DNA from: Chromatiales bacterium
Lineage (GTDB): Bacteria > Pseudomonadota > Gammaproteobacteria > UBA6429
Length of the DNA stretch: 64,000 nt
NCBI GenBank assembly: GCA_027076405.1
Contig: JALTJN010000421.1
Location: forward strand, 66,337-130,336
Direction: 5' to 3'
Of this stretch, positions 19,349 through 28,344 are shown piece by piece. Made by a program: the position numbers and the translations under genes. The number at the start of each line of letters is the position of its first letter. Positions within the stretch are counted from its first letter, which is position 1. The notes under the pieces are model-generated. The model ran no database searches and had not been told where the DNA came from. It saw only the letters and a list, made by a program, of their open reading frames with translations.

Positions 19349-19439
19349 CGGCAAATAATGGACAATAAAAGGAAAAACAAAAGGGTCAGACTCGATTGAA
19401 ACTAATTAAAGGGGTCATGGCTGCAAGTATGCAGTAAGT

Positions 19440-19499
19440 AATAGGTGTCAGAGAACAATTGTTTATAATATTAGAGAGTATTATTCTCTGATACCTATT
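19440..19499. repeat. 60-bp MITE-like inverted repeat
   Basis: AATAGGTGTCAGAGAA at 19440-19455 and TTCTCTGATACCTATT at 19484-19499 are inverted repeats with 15 of 16 matches around a 28-bp AT-rich centre. Size and symmetry suit a miniature inverted-repeat element or a long hairpin in RNA. The surrounding bases carry GGGTCAGACTCGATTG-like strings also found at 20298 and 19661. Confidence 0.65.
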
Positions 19500-19559
19500 A
19501 TCTAACTAATTTCTGTTATATTGAGCTATCTTTTCTGTAAACGACAAGTGAGGAAAATC

Positions 19560-19652
19560 ATGAGCAAAGGACAAAACAGTAAGAAAGAAGATAAAAAGAA
19601 ATCCGCTTTAACACCTAAGGAAAAAAAGAAAAAGAAAAGAAAGGTTAATTAA
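19560..19652 (+). CDS. 30-residue lysine-rich small protein
   Basis: ATG at 19560 is preceded by GTGAGGAAAATC, a good ribosome site. The product begins MSKGQNSKKEDKKKSALTPK and ends with a run of Lys and Arg. Similar small, very basic proteins occur in other gammaproteobacteria as far as I recall, which with the ribosome site favours a real gene. The charge suggests nucleic-acid or ribosome binding; function unknown. Confidence 0.5.
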   Translation: MSKGQNSKKEDKKKSALTPKEKKKKKRKVN

Positions 19653-19744
19653 ACTCAATGAGGCCAGACTCGATCAACGACAGGGTCTAGTCTTGTTTCT
19701 TACCTTAAAATAGAAGTCTATGTCAATTAAAGGGGGCTTTGTTT

Positions 19745-20251
19745 TTAAAATTGTTCTAACATAGCTGGGTTATATAAATCTGAGAGTGAACTCAATCCTG
19801 CTACTTCCATACGCTTATCATGTACCTGAATTTTTCTCAGTAAATCTTCCATAGTAATGGTGTTATCGTCTAGTTCATAAAGTTGTTTTGAACCATAGAG
19901 CATAAAACTCATAATGATCATGGCATCTTTATTATTATTTTCAATTGCGGCTTCTATCTTGCGTTGTTTGCGTTGTATCCGATTTAACTGTTGTTTTAAA
20001 TCCCAGACATAGACCACTTCAAACATATAAGGATGCTGACGAAATTTAGTTAGTACAAAAAAGACCGTAGTCGCTGCAATGACGACACCTGCCATATTGT
20101 GAAAAAGATACGACGCTTCTGGGTTACTGAAAAAGGAAATAAATGATGCAGAAATTGCAGGTGCGACAATTAAAAGGGCAAATACTATACCGGCAAAGAC
20201 TATTCTAAAATGCTTTCTGTAACGAATCTTATTAATCTCTCTGAGCTGCAT
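19745..20251 (-). CDS. DUF3087 membrane protein
   Basis: 168 residues with two N-terminal membrane segments (IVFAGIVFALLIVAPAISA; NMAGVVIAATTVFFVLT) followed by a cytoplasmic helical part with YVWDLKQQLNRIQRK and YGSKQLYELDDNTITMEDL. This pattern matches DUF3087 of gammaproteobacteria; role unknown. It stands alone between mobile-element remnants. The start ATG at 20251 has no strong ribosome site. No terminator was recognised downstream. Confidence 0.78.
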   Translation of the reverse strand: MQLREINKIRYRKHFRIVFAGIVFALLIVAPAISASFISFFSNPEASYLFHNMAGVVIAATTVFFVLTKFRQHPYMFEVVYVWDLKQQLNRIQRKQRKIEAAIENNNKDAMIIMSFMLYGSKQLYELDDNTITMEDLLRKIQVHDKRMEVAGLSSLSDLYNPAMLEQF

Positions 20252-20468
20252 ATAAATGACCTAATATTAAAGAAAGGTAATTTTAGCTTACTTTAAATCA
20301 ATAGGGTTAGACTCGATTGATTTCTTCGTTCTCTTAACTTAAATAAATGGGCCCAGAGGAAATCAGGGGGCCAGACTCCTTGATTCTCTACTGAGTCTAG
20401 ATATAAACGAGATATAATTTTATCTTGTTGATTTTAATGGTTTAAATTAGTATTTTCTCTAAATAAAT

Positions 20469-20640
20469 GGGGTCAGAACATACTTTTTACTAATATAGAT
20501 CGATAAGTTATTATTAATTACCAATTTAATTAAATTTTATTATCTCATGGAGGTGCACTATAGAACCTCTTCGAGTTTCGTACAGTATGACCTTAACGCA
20601 TGCTATGCGTTCTGGCCTCTCTATGGCATGAAATCCTTGT
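20469..20640. repeat. Second, diverged copy of the REP/RAYT-derived element
   Basis: Begins GGGGTCAGAACATAC, shares ACTAATATAG with the first copy, and carries the 69-bp core (20549-20617) with the same CCTCTTCGAGTTTCGT and TATGACCTTAACGCATGC features. The right terminal repeat is no longer recognisable and the transposase start is reduced to ATGGCATGA. The rest of the gap 20252-20721 contains GGGTTAGACTCGATTGA and GGGGGCCAGACTCC strings of the same family but no gene. Confidence 0.7.
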
Positions 20641-20721
20641 TTTTATAATAGGTGACAGCCCCCCATAAACTTTACTATATTAAGTAAAGGTTTGAGCCAT
20701 TTACCGATAAAAAGGAATCAC

Positions 20722-22092
20722 ATGAAACCAGCAGTCATTGATGCACGCATTACACCGGAAGGTAGGTTGGACGTGTTGTCCAAAGTTGAAGTAGATAAAT
20801 TACTCGATACCAGTCAGGGTGGTTTATATAATATATTCCGTAATTGTTCGCTGGCGGTATTGAATTGCGGTAATAAGATGGATGATGGTAAGCAATTACT
20901 GGAACGTTATAAATCATTCGATATCCATGTCGTGCAACAAGCTCGCGGCATTAAGCTAGAAGTGAAGAATGCGCCTGCCAATGCTTTTGTCGATGGTAAA
21001 ATGATCAAGGGTATTAATGAACATTTGTTCGCGGTACTGCGGGATGTCGTTTATGTCAGTGATGAGATAAATGATAATCCGAAGTTTGATCTTAATACCT
21101 CGAATGGCATTACTAACGCGGTCTTTCACATTCTGCGTAATACGAATATTCTGCGTCCGAGTTTAAATCCCAATCTAGTCGTGTGCTGGGGTGGGCACTC
21201 CATTAAACGCAAAGAATATGATTACACTAAAGAAGTTGGCTATGAGATGGGGCTGCGTGGTCTGGATATTTGTACAGGTTGTGGTCCGGGTGCGATGAAG
21301 GGGCCAATGAAGGGTGCTACCATCGGTCATGCTAAGCAACGCATCAATAACGGCCAGTACCTTGGCATTTCTGAGCCGGGTATTATCGCTGCCGAATCGC
21401 CTAATCCGATTGTTAATGATTTGGTGATCATGCCCGATATTGAAAAACGACTTGAGGCTTTTGTGCGAACGGGGCATGGCATTGTGGTCTTTCCCGGTGG
21501 TGCTGGCACCGCGGAAGAACTTCTTTATATCCTTGGTATTTTGCTACACCCTGATAATGCCGATATTCCTTTCCCGCTCATACTTACCGGCCCTGAAAGT
21601 GCGGAAGAATTTTTTGTTGGTATTAACCAGTTTATTGCTGACACACTGGGCATTGAGGCACAACAACGTTACAAAGTGATCATCAATGATCCTGCGCGCG
21701 TGGCTCGCGAAATGAGTGCAGGCATGATCGAGGTACGCGATTATCGAAGAGATAATAATGACGCTTATTATTTTAATTGGTTGCTAAATATTGAGCCTGA
21801 CTTTCAACAGCCATTCGAACCGACTCATAAAAATATGCGCAGTCTTGAATTGCATAAAAACCAGCCACGACATACGTTGGCGGCTAACTTACGCAGGGCC
21901 TTTTCAGGCATTGTTGCAGGTAATGTAAAAGACGATGGTATTCGTGCTGTTGAAGAACATGGCTTATTCGAGATTCGAGGCGATGCCAGTATTATGGAGC
22001 CAGTCGATATATTACTCGCTTCTTTTGTTGAGCAACATCGAATGAAATTACCTGGCACTAAATATGAGCCTTGTTATCGTATTGTTAAGTAA
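20722..22092 (+). CDS. ppnN: Pyrimidine/purine nucleotide 5'-monophosphate nucleosidase
   Basis: PpnN (YgdH, LOG family) splits the N-glycosidic bond of nucleoside monophosphates for base salvage; the E. coli enzyme is stimulated by (p)ppGpp. Seen: FRNCSLAVLNCGN, VVCWGGHSIKRKEYDYTKEV, ICTGCGPGAMKGPMKGA, IMPDIEKRLEAFVR, the LOG signature PGGAGTAEE and the C-terminal HRMKLPGTKYEPCYRI. 456 residues. The ATG at 20722 follows AAAAAGGAATCAC; the upstream in-frame TTG at 20692 is unlikely. Confidence 0.95.
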   Translation: MKPAVIDARITPEGRLDVLSKVEVDKLLDTSQGGLYNIFRNCSLAVLNCGNKMDDGKQLLERYKSFDIHVVQQARGIKLEVKNAPANAFVDGKMIKGINEHLFAVLRDVVYVSDEINDNPKFDLNTSNGITNAVFHILRNTNILRPSLNPNLVVCWGGHSIKRKEYDYTKEVGYEMGLRGLDICTGCGPGAMKGPMKGATIGHAKQRINNGQYLGISEPGIIAAESPNPIVNDLVIMPDIEKRLEAFVRTGHGIVVFPGGAGTAEELLYILGILLHPDNADIPFPLILTGPESAEEFFVGINQFIADTLGIEAQQRYKVIINDPARVAREMSAGMIEVRDYRRDNNDAYYFNWLLNIEPDFQQPFEPTHKNMRSLELHKNQPRHTLAANLRRAFSGIVAGNVKDDGIRAVEEHGLFEIRGDASIMEPVDILLASFVEQHRMKLPGTKYEPCYRIVK

Positions 22093-22251
22093 GAATAAAT
22101 GAGGGAAAATTCCAGAATGAATTCTTATTTAAACAGGAAAACATAAGCAATAAATTGATATTACGTGATAGATGTCATATTAAGCCGTTTTTAGTGGCTT
22201 TGATAAAATAGTAATATTACTCGTATAGATAATGTGTAAAGGGAGATTACC

Positions 22252-22809
22252 ATGCCAGAAAATATCGATTATAAATTTTTAAGCCAATTGGAAGGTGGAA
22301 GCAAAACAATTGGTTATGTTCCTGCTGCAGCTGTAAGTAAAAGTGGTGTAATCATTGCTACAGGTTTTGATTTAGGTCAGCGAAATGAAGCTGATTTAAA
22401 TAAGCTAGGCTTATCCATTGCTCTTGTCACTAAATTGAAACCTTATTTAGGAAAAAAAGCAAAGGATGCACAGGCTGCATTAAAGAAAACCCCTCTTACT
22501 GTTACTGCTACACAAGCAGAAGAAATTGATAAGTCGGTTAAGAAAAAGCATATTGAGCAAATAAAGCTCAAATATAATGCTGTTCCCGGGAACAAGAAAA
22601 AATTTGTCGATCTACCTAAGCAGGCACAAACAGTTATCGCTTCTGTATCTTTTCAATACGGCACTGGTTTATCAACACGTGTCCCTAAGTTTTGGAAGGC
22701 TGTAACGACACAAGACTGGGAAGAAGGTGTAAAATTACTTAACAACTTTGGTGACGCTTATCCTACACGCAGAAAAAAAGAAGCCTTGGTGCTTGGAGAA
22801 ATAAAATGA
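22252..22809 (+). CDS. Pesticin/T4-lysozyme-like muramidase
   Basis: 185 residues with no signal peptide. Seen: the catalytic LEGGSKTIGYVP with Glu14, the IIATGFDLGQRNEADL segment with Thr37 and Asp40, then LPKQAQTVIASVSFQYGTGL and WEEGVKLLNNFGDAYPTRRK, which follow the T4 lysozyme/pesticin C-terminal fold. It should cleave peptidoglycan glycan strands if delivered to the periplasm. The start has AGGGAGATTACC upstream. Its stop overlaps the following lipoprotein ATG by 4 bp, so the two are translationally coupled, a layout seen in toxin/immunity pairs. No prophage genes are nearby. Confidence 0.82.
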   Translation: MPENIDYKFLSQLEGGSKTIGYVPAAAVSKSGVIIATGFDLGQRNEADLNKLGLSIALVTKLKPYLGKKAKDAQAALKKTPLTVTATQAEEIDKSVKKKHIEQIKLKYNAVPGNKKKFVDLPKQAQTVIASVSFQYGTGLSTRVPKFWKAVTTQDWEEGVKLLNNFGDAYPTRRKKEALVLGEIK

Positions 22810-23459
22810 AATTGAATTTGTTGGTGTTAGTTTCAACTATAACTCTATTTTCATGTGGGGTTAATAAAGATACCTCGATGAGTACACATGTATTTAATGC
22901 TGATATTGCTTCATCACTGAATGATTTTAAAAAATCATTTAATTCTAAAAGGGCAGGACTTGAATTTGTTTCTGGTATTAAGGTACATAATTGTAATGCC
23001 TATACAAAAGAAGTTAAAAAATCAAAAATAAGTGAAGGTGTTAATAATCAAATCGCTAAAAGCGAATATTTATTATGTGATGTTTTAGGACTGCTGGGTA
23101 ATAAATCTTATTCGCTAGTGAAACCAAACTTAAACATAAATAATGTGATTTCTAATAAACTTGATTTGCGTACGTTTCCTTCTTCTCTTGGCCCTAGGTT
23201 AGATGATAATAATTTTACAATAAGAAGTATTGCTGGTAATGATTTGGTTGTTAAGGGTGATAGTATTATATATGAAACTCCAGATTGGAACTTCAAATTA
23301 GAACTTGTTGCTACAGCTGATGTTAATGATAATAAAAATGAAGACTGGATACTTTGGGTAACCGATGAATCAAAATCGGGTAATTATCGAAGTTATCAAA
23401 CACTCGTTTTATATGATGTTGATGTTTCAAAAAACATAATAGCCGTTCAAAGTCACTAG
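22806..23459 (+). CDS. Putative lipoprotein, possible immunity partner of the muramidase
   Basis: 217 residues. The N-terminus LLVLVSTITLFSCG carries a lipobox (LFSC) so the mature protein is predicted to be a membrane-anchored lipoprotein beginning at Cys17. The remainder is not recognised; it has an acidic beta-rich C-terminal half (WKF-like WNFKLELVATADVNDN). Coupling to a muramidase by an ATGA overlap suggests a periplasmic inhibitor, but this is inference from context only. Confidence 0.7.
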   Translation: MKLNLLVLVSTITLFSCGVNKDTSMSTHVFNADIASSLNDFKKSFNSKRAGLEFVSGIKVHNCNAYTKEVKKSKISEGVNNQIAKSEYLLCDVLGLLGNKSYSLVKPNLNINNVISNKLDLRTFPSSLGPRLDDNNFTIRSIAGNDLVVKGDSIIYETPDWNFKLELVATADVNDNKNEDWILWVTDESKSGNYRSYQTLVLYDVDVSKNIIAVQSH

Positions 23460-23512
23460 TCTTTATTCAATACTATTATGGTTAAATTATAATCACTCCG
23501 ATATTTTTACGG

Positions 23513-23778
23513 TTGTTTATTTTTTTATTTCTTATTTCAAGTAGTGTATGTATTGCGCAGACTTCCAATATTAACCTTTTAATTGATGCTCTCGATTGCT
23601 CAACCATCAGAACAAGTCCTCAGTTGGATGATTGTATGCATAAGAAAATGTTAAGCTCGAATGCTTGGTTTTTGAGGTTCAGACAGGAACTTCTGCATAT
23701 ATTACAACTATAAATAATTGTGCCATTTCTTATGAATGCAGAACGTATCAAGGCATTGAAAAAAACTGTATCTTCTAG
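23513..23778 (+). pseudogene. Small exported protein gene with a frameshift
   Basis: A signal peptide (IFLFLISSSVCIAQ) is followed by INLLIDALDCSTI and LDDCMHKKM up to SSNAWF. At the T-run near 23671 the frame that would continue sensibly shifts by one base: the second frame reads EVQTGTSAYITTINNCAISY and ECRTYQGIEKNC before a TAG at 23776. One extra T (or two fewer) would restore an exported Cys-rich protein of about 88 residues. It starts at TTG 23513, with no ATG. Either a real mutation or a homopolymer sequencing error. Confidence 0.6.
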
Positions 23779-23796
23779 CAAAAAGGCTGCTTAAGT

Positions 23797-24219
23797 ATGT
23801 TTAAAAAATCATTTATTATTTTTGGTTTCCTTCTTTGTAATGGAGTATCAGCTGAGTTAATTAAGCCTACTATTCCGATTAATATTTCAGCGGTAAGTAC
23901 TCATCTTATAAATAAAAAGTTAGTAAGGATTATTCAATATAGAATTACAGAAGAACCGAAAGTCATTATAGAAATGCTGACACGACCACGACAAAAAGTT
24001 ATATCTAAACTTGAAATTAAAAGTGTGGAATATAACGGTAGGAAACTAGATTTTTTAAGCTCTGCTGGTACTTCTTTTGAGTCTATTAAAGTAAAAGAGA
24101 ATAGAATAGTTATTGAAATATTTTATGTTTATCCCGGAAAAGGCGGTGGTTCTCTTGACCTGATTTGTGCCGTCAATGTTACTAATAAATTTTCTTCTCC
24201 AGTCTGTAGTGAAAAATAA
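23797..24219 (+). CDS. Exported protein of unknown function
   Basis: 140 residues with a clear signal peptide (KSFIIFGFLLCNGVSA). The mature part of about 120 residues is beta-rich with two Cys near the C-terminus (LDLICAVNVTNKFSSPVC), likely a disulfide. No family was recognised. It follows the frameshifted exported gene by 18 bp and lies in the same run of secreted proteins that begins with the muramidase, so a shared role is possible. Confidence 0.65.
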   Translation: MFKKSFIIFGFLLCNGVSAELIKPTIPINISAVSTHLINKKLVRIIQYRITEEPKVIIEMLTRPRQKVISKLEIKSVEYNGRKLDFLSSAGTSFESIKVKENRIVIEIFYVYPGKGGGSLDLICAVNVTNKFSSPVCSEK

Positions 24220-24270
24220 ATAATAAGTTTTGGGATAGTGTTCTTTATAATTATTTAATTTACAGTTTTC

Positions 24271-26892
24271 CTATTCACGATTCATTTGTTTTTTTGTTTT
24301 ACTCGTCGCCTGTGCGGTGAATGGATCGTCTGGCCAGTAGTGTCGTTTGTATTTTCCTCGCAGTTCCTTTTTTACATCATGATATGTAGTTTGCCAGAAG
24401 CTGTTTAAATCTTGTGTTACTTGCATTGGCTTACGTGCGGGCGAGAGTAAATGCATCATCAGTTTGCACTGGCCATTTAACAGGGTGGGTGTGTCGTATA
24501 AACCAAAAACTTCCTGCAGTCTGACGGCAAGCACGGGTTGTACAGGATCGCTGTAATCAATGTTTACCGCAGAACCGCTGGGTACGTTTATTCTCTCTGG
24601 TGCTAATTCTTTTATCAGTTGCTGCTGTTCCCAGCTAAGCTGATTTAAAAGCAGGTTATACAAATCCAGTTTAAAGCATTGCTTGAGGCTGTTTTCATTA
24701 TTTAAGTACGGTTGCAACCATTCATCCAGGGTGTCGCTTAAAGCTTGTTTTGAAAAATCGGGCAGTAGCTGGTCAGCAAACTGTTTTTTAACCGCGGGAT
24801 TATTATTAATGTGCTGGTTAATAAATTGCACGCGTTGTTTTAGGCTGTTGGCCTTGGCGCTCCAGTTTAGGCATTCCAGTCTCGTATTTTTAATTGCTTG
24901 TATCAGGCACTGTTGTATCGCTAGCTTAATCTTAGTTCCTGTATTTTTTACATCGTGCAGGATTGATTCCTGAAGAATTATTTTGCCTATGCGGCTGATC
25001 TGTTTTGCTTCGACGCGTTGTGCGCTTTCGTTCCATTCAACCTGTTCTTCGTGCTGAATATTCTCAATAAAATATTCCTGTAATTGATCAGCACTAATAT
25101 CTGCCGCTAGATAAATAGTGGCTTCACCCTGTTTGGCATCGAGGTTGGCAACCACAAGATACTCATACTGATGATGCTGTAAATAAGGTGGAATAACAGC
25201 GCCTTTTCCGTTACTGAGTAAATAACGTGCTGCATTGTCATTGCGCCGTTTGGCAATTCTGTCGGGGTAGGCGTAGGCCAGAAGTATGCCGCTATATTTA
25301 TTGTCTGGCGTCTCTTTATTTAGTGTTGTTTGGCTACAATGTTTAACTCGCTTAAAAAAATCATCGGCAGTTTGTATTATGCGTTTGCATTGCTGGTTGT
25401 CTATTCCATGTTGGCCATGATGTTTAGAACTTCTATGCACAAGAATATTAAGCCTGTCATGAATGTCGACGCTTTGCTCTGTGTTATTGTGGGTATTCGT
25501 TTTAAATATATCTTTCTCGCTGAGCTGGCTGGCGATCAAACAGGCGTGATAAGTCTGATCAAGTTTAACTGCTGCCAACATCATGTGCGCTAAGCGCGGG
25601 TGCGTGCCTAGTTTCAGCATGTCACGACCATGTGCATTAATTTTTCCTTTGTCATCTATGGCGCTGAGTTGTTGCAACAGTGTTTTTGCCTGTTCGATGG
25701 CACTGTTCGGCGGCAGATCCATCCACTGTAATTCATTAACATCAGTTACGCCCCAGTTGGCAAGTTCCAGCACCAACGATGATAGGTCACTGTGTAAAAT
25801 TTCTGCCGAGGTATGCTTGAGTAAACGTGGCTGTTGCTCTGCCGTCCACATTCGGTAGCAAACACCGGCAGATAATCTTCCTGCACGTCCACTACGTTGC
25901 ACGGCGGAGTCTTGTGAAATGGAGCGGGTGTTGAGTCGGTTCATGCCCGAGGCAGGGCTGTAATCCAGCATGCGCTCCAGTCCCGAATCTATCACGCAGC
26001 TAATCCCTTCAATGGTGATACTGGTTTCTGCTATATTGGTGGCGAGAACAATTTTACGCAGGGTATTATCCTTGGGTGAGGCGATGGCCAAATCTTGTTG
26101 CTGTTTATTTAGGCTTCCGTGTAGCGGTGCAATCAAAATGTTGGTGATAGATTTGTTCTCTATGATTAGTTTTATCTGTCTGGATAGCTGGTTAATTTCT
26201 TTGACACCGGGTAGAAATACCAGGCAATTGCCCTCGTGTTCATGAATGAATTTGCTTATCGTATTCGTCAAATTAATCATCAGTTGCTGTTGTGGATTTG
26301 TATTGTTCTGATGAATCACTTTATCAAGATATTTGTTTTCGACAGGAAAGCTGCGACCTTCGCTTTGTATGATAGGCGCGTTATCCAACAGGGTAGCAAC
26401 AGCGTCTGTATTCAGTGTTGCAGACATCACCAGGATTTTTAAATCCTCGCGTAAAATCTGCTGGCTTTGCAAGCACAAAGCTAATGATAAGTCGGCATGC
26501 AGGCTGCGTTCATGAAATTCATCAAAAATAACCAGTGCCGTTTTTTTAAGTTCAGGGTCAGCCTGTAACTTGCGCGTTAAAATACCTTCGGTGACCACCA
26601 GTATTTTTGTTTTACTGCTAAAACAGTTGTCCTGACGAATCTGGTAGCCCACTGTTTCACCGACTTTTTCATTGAGTAAAAAAGCCATGCGCGCCGCTGC
26701 ATTGCGTGCTGCAAGTCGGCGAGGTTCGAGCATAATGATCTGTTTGTTACCTAACCAACTTTGCTCGAGCAAGGCGATAGGCACAGCAGTGGTTTTTCCT
26801 GCGCCCGGAGGGGCCTGCAGTACAAGACGATTGTGTGTGGCTAATTTGTCTTTGATGTCCGGTAAAACATCATTGATAGGAAGAGTCGACAT
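24271..26892 (-). CDS. hrpB: ATP-dependent helicase HrpB
   Basis: DEAH-box helicase of the HrpB family. Seen: QAPPGAGKTTAVPIALLEQ (motif I), MLEPRRLAARNAAARMA, the FDEFHERSLHADL DEFH box, VMSATLN, the LATNIAETSITIEGI and QRSGRAGRL motifs, and the HrpB-specific C-terminus including MHLLSPARKPMQVTQDL and LRGKYKRHYWPDDP. About 873 residues from ATG 26892; a longer frame to 26925 is less likely. In E. coli its loss has little phenotype. It stands alone, convergent with the exported-protein cluster. Confidence 0.95.
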   Translation of the reverse strand: MSTLPINDVLPDIKDKLATHNRLVLQAPPGAGKTTAVPIALLEQSWLGNKQIIMLEPRRLAARNAAARMAFLLNEKVGETVGYQIRQDNCFSSKTKILVVTEGILTRKLQADPELKKTALVIFDEFHERSLHADLSLALCLQSQQILREDLKILVMSATLNTDAVATLLDNAPIIQSEGRSFPVENKYLDKVIHQNNTNPQQQLMINLTNTISKFIHEHEGNCLVFLPGVKEINQLSRQIKLIIENKSITNILIAPLHGSLNKQQQDLAIASPKDNTLRKIVLATNIAETSITIEGISCVIDSGLERMLDYSPASGMNRLNTRSISQDSAVQRSGRAGRLSAGVCYRMWTAEQQPRLLKHTSAEILHSDLSSLVLELANWGVTDVNELQWMDLPPNSAIEQAKTLLQQLSAIDDKGKINAHGRDMLKLGTHPRLAHMMLAAVKLDQTYHACLIASQLSEKDIFKTNTHNNTEQSVDIHDRLNILVHRSSKHHGQHGIDNQQCKRIIQTADDFFKRVKHCSQTTLNKETPDNKYSGILLAYAYPDRIAKRRNDNAARYLLSNGKGAVIPPYLQHHQYEYLVVANLDAKQGEATIYLAADISADQLQEYFIENIQHEEQVEWNESAQRVEAKQISRIGKIILQESILHDVKNTGTKIKLAIQQCLIQAIKNTRLECLNWSAKANSLKQRVQFINQHINNNPAVKKQFADQLLPDFSKQALSDTLDEWLQPYLNNENSLKQCFKLDLYNLLLNQLSWEQQQLIKELAPERINVPSGSAVNIDYSDPVQPVLAVRLQEVFGLYDTPTLLNGQCKLMMHLLSPARKPMQVTQDLNSFWQTTYHDVKKELRGKYKRHYWPDDPFTAQATSKTKKQMNRE

Positions 26893-27135
26893 GGGGAGAT
26901 TATAACTGAAGGCGAGGAAAAACACGTGTAAACGTTTCTGCTCATGTAAATAAATTGTTAAAGAAAAAAAGTTAGTAGTGGCCTGCTAACTATTAACTTT
27001 ATATAATATTGTCTATTAGAGATGATGTGTTCAAAGCTCATTTATTTTATAAGTTGCATGACGGTTCTCTTTAATAAGTGTGTCTGTAAAAATCCGTTTG
27101 ACAGGCATAATCACCTTAAAAATACTGGAGTTTAT

Positions 27136-27549
27136 ATGATAGAAGAACATGCCCAACAGATTGCTGAGCAGTGGTTAACTCATTCGGCAGAAACTGCCGG
27201 AAAAAAAAACCTTGAGGCTCATATGGGGATGATATCTAAACGTGTCAGCGTTCAGGGTGTTCCCGGGTTTGATAGTATTGATTACGATATTTGGTATAAG
27301 CAGTGCAGGCATCAATTTGAAAATGCCATGATAAAAAGCATAGCATACAAGGGCTTCAACCTGATTAGTGCAACCGAAAATCAAATAACATTTACTGTTT
27401 ATGAAACTGTGGTGGGAACAGATGGCACTCTAAATGAACAGATTATAGAAATGTCTCTGGAAAAAGAGAGTGATGAACAGTGGCGACTGCTAAAGGAACG
27501 GGTGCTTATCGAAAACGATGCGATGAGAAATCATGAACTGTCAGAATAA
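27136..27549 (+). CDS. NTF2-like (SnoaL-type) small protein
   Basis: The ATG at 27136 is preceded by CTGGAG and gives 137 residues; an upstream in-frame ATG at 27022 adds a stretch unlike protein in the family. The sequence EEHAQQIAEQWLTHSAETAG, FDSIDYDIWYKQC and EKESDEQWRLLKERVLIEN matches a cone-shaped NTF2-like fold of unknown function. No catalytic residues can be assigned. The 240-bp gap upstream holds an AGTTAG/CTAACT hairpin at 26970-26991 and a TATAAT near 27002. Confidence 0.68.
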   Translation: MIEEHAQQIAEQWLTHSAETAGKKNLEAHMGMISKRVSVQGVPGFDSIDYDIWYKQCRHQFENAMIKSIAYKGFNLISATENQITFTVYETVVGTDGTLNEQIIEMSLEKESDEQWRLLKERVLIENDAMRNHELSE

Positions 27550-27572
27550 TAGGGGATAGACTGTAATTAATT

Positions 27573-28190
27573 CTAAAGCACATAATACATGATCGTAAAG
27601 TAGTGCGTTGTGCTGCCTGCCAGCACAAACAAGTGCCATATGCCATGAAAGTGATATTTTTTAAGGTCCATAATGTAAAAGATAATCCCAAAGCTATAGA
27701 ACAGTCCACCTCCCAGCAGCCAGAGAAAACCGGCCATTGTTAGTGAATCAATGAGAGGATTAATTGCGATAAGAGCAATCCAGCCCATTAATATATAAAT
27801 GAATAGTTGAATAAGACGCTGCTCATCTGACAAAAAGCAGTCGAGTAATACTCCGATTACTGCCAGTCCCCAAATTACGCCAAATAATGACCAGCCCCAT
27901 GCACCATTGAGACTGACGAGTACAAATGGCGTATAGCTACCGGCAATCAATAAATAGATGCCGATGTGATCAAGTTTTTTGAATACTGCTTTTACCGAAC
28001 CTTTAGTGCCATGGTAGAGGGTTGAAAAAAGATATAGCAGGAAAAGGCTTGTGCCGTAGATACTAAAACTGACAATACGCCAGACATCACCTTTCAACGA
28101 GGCAAAAACTACCAGCACAACCAAACCCGCCAGTGCGATTACCGCGCCGAGCAAGTGTGTAAACGTATTTAATTTTTCACCGTGATACAT
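27573..28190 (-). CDS. trhA: Hemolysin III / TrhA family membrane protein
   Basis: About 205 residues with seven membrane segments. Seen: MYHGEKLNTFTHLLGA at the N-terminus, STLYHGTKG, LDHIGIYLLIAGSYTPF and the C-terminal HFHGIWHLFVLAGSTTHYF, whose His residues form the metal site of the PAQR/hemolysin III family. Bacterial members (YqfA/TrhA) influence membrane energetics and lipid homeostasis; hemolytic activity is doubtful. The ATG at 28190 is favoured over 28214 because family proteins begin at this point. It is convergent with the NTF2-like gene. Confidence 0.88.
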   Translation of the reverse strand: MYHGEKLNTFTHLLGAVIALAGLVVLVVFASLKGDVWRIVSFSIYGTSLFLLYLFSTLYHGTKGSVKAVFKKLDHIGIYLLIAGSYTPFVLVSLNGAWGWSLFGVIWGLAVIGVLLDCFLSDEQRLIQLFIYILMGWIALIAINPLIDSLTMAGFLWLLGGGLFYSFGIIFYIMDLKKYHFHGIWHLFVLAGSTTHYFTIMYYVL

Positions 28191-28344
28191 AATTAATACT
28201 CTAGTATGGACCAATAATAATAGAATTAAAGGGGGTTGAGGGATTAAAATTTAAACAGCTGTAAAACTATGTTCTATACTTACTAGCGTAATTATCGGAT
28301 GGAGTCGATTTTGAATTCACAAAATACACATAGTGTCAGATTCG

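Noticed and set aside
22252..24219. Prophage lysis cassette
   Set aside because: The muramidase looks lysozyme-like, but there is no holin next to it, no structural phage genes and the neighbours are exported or lipoproteins.
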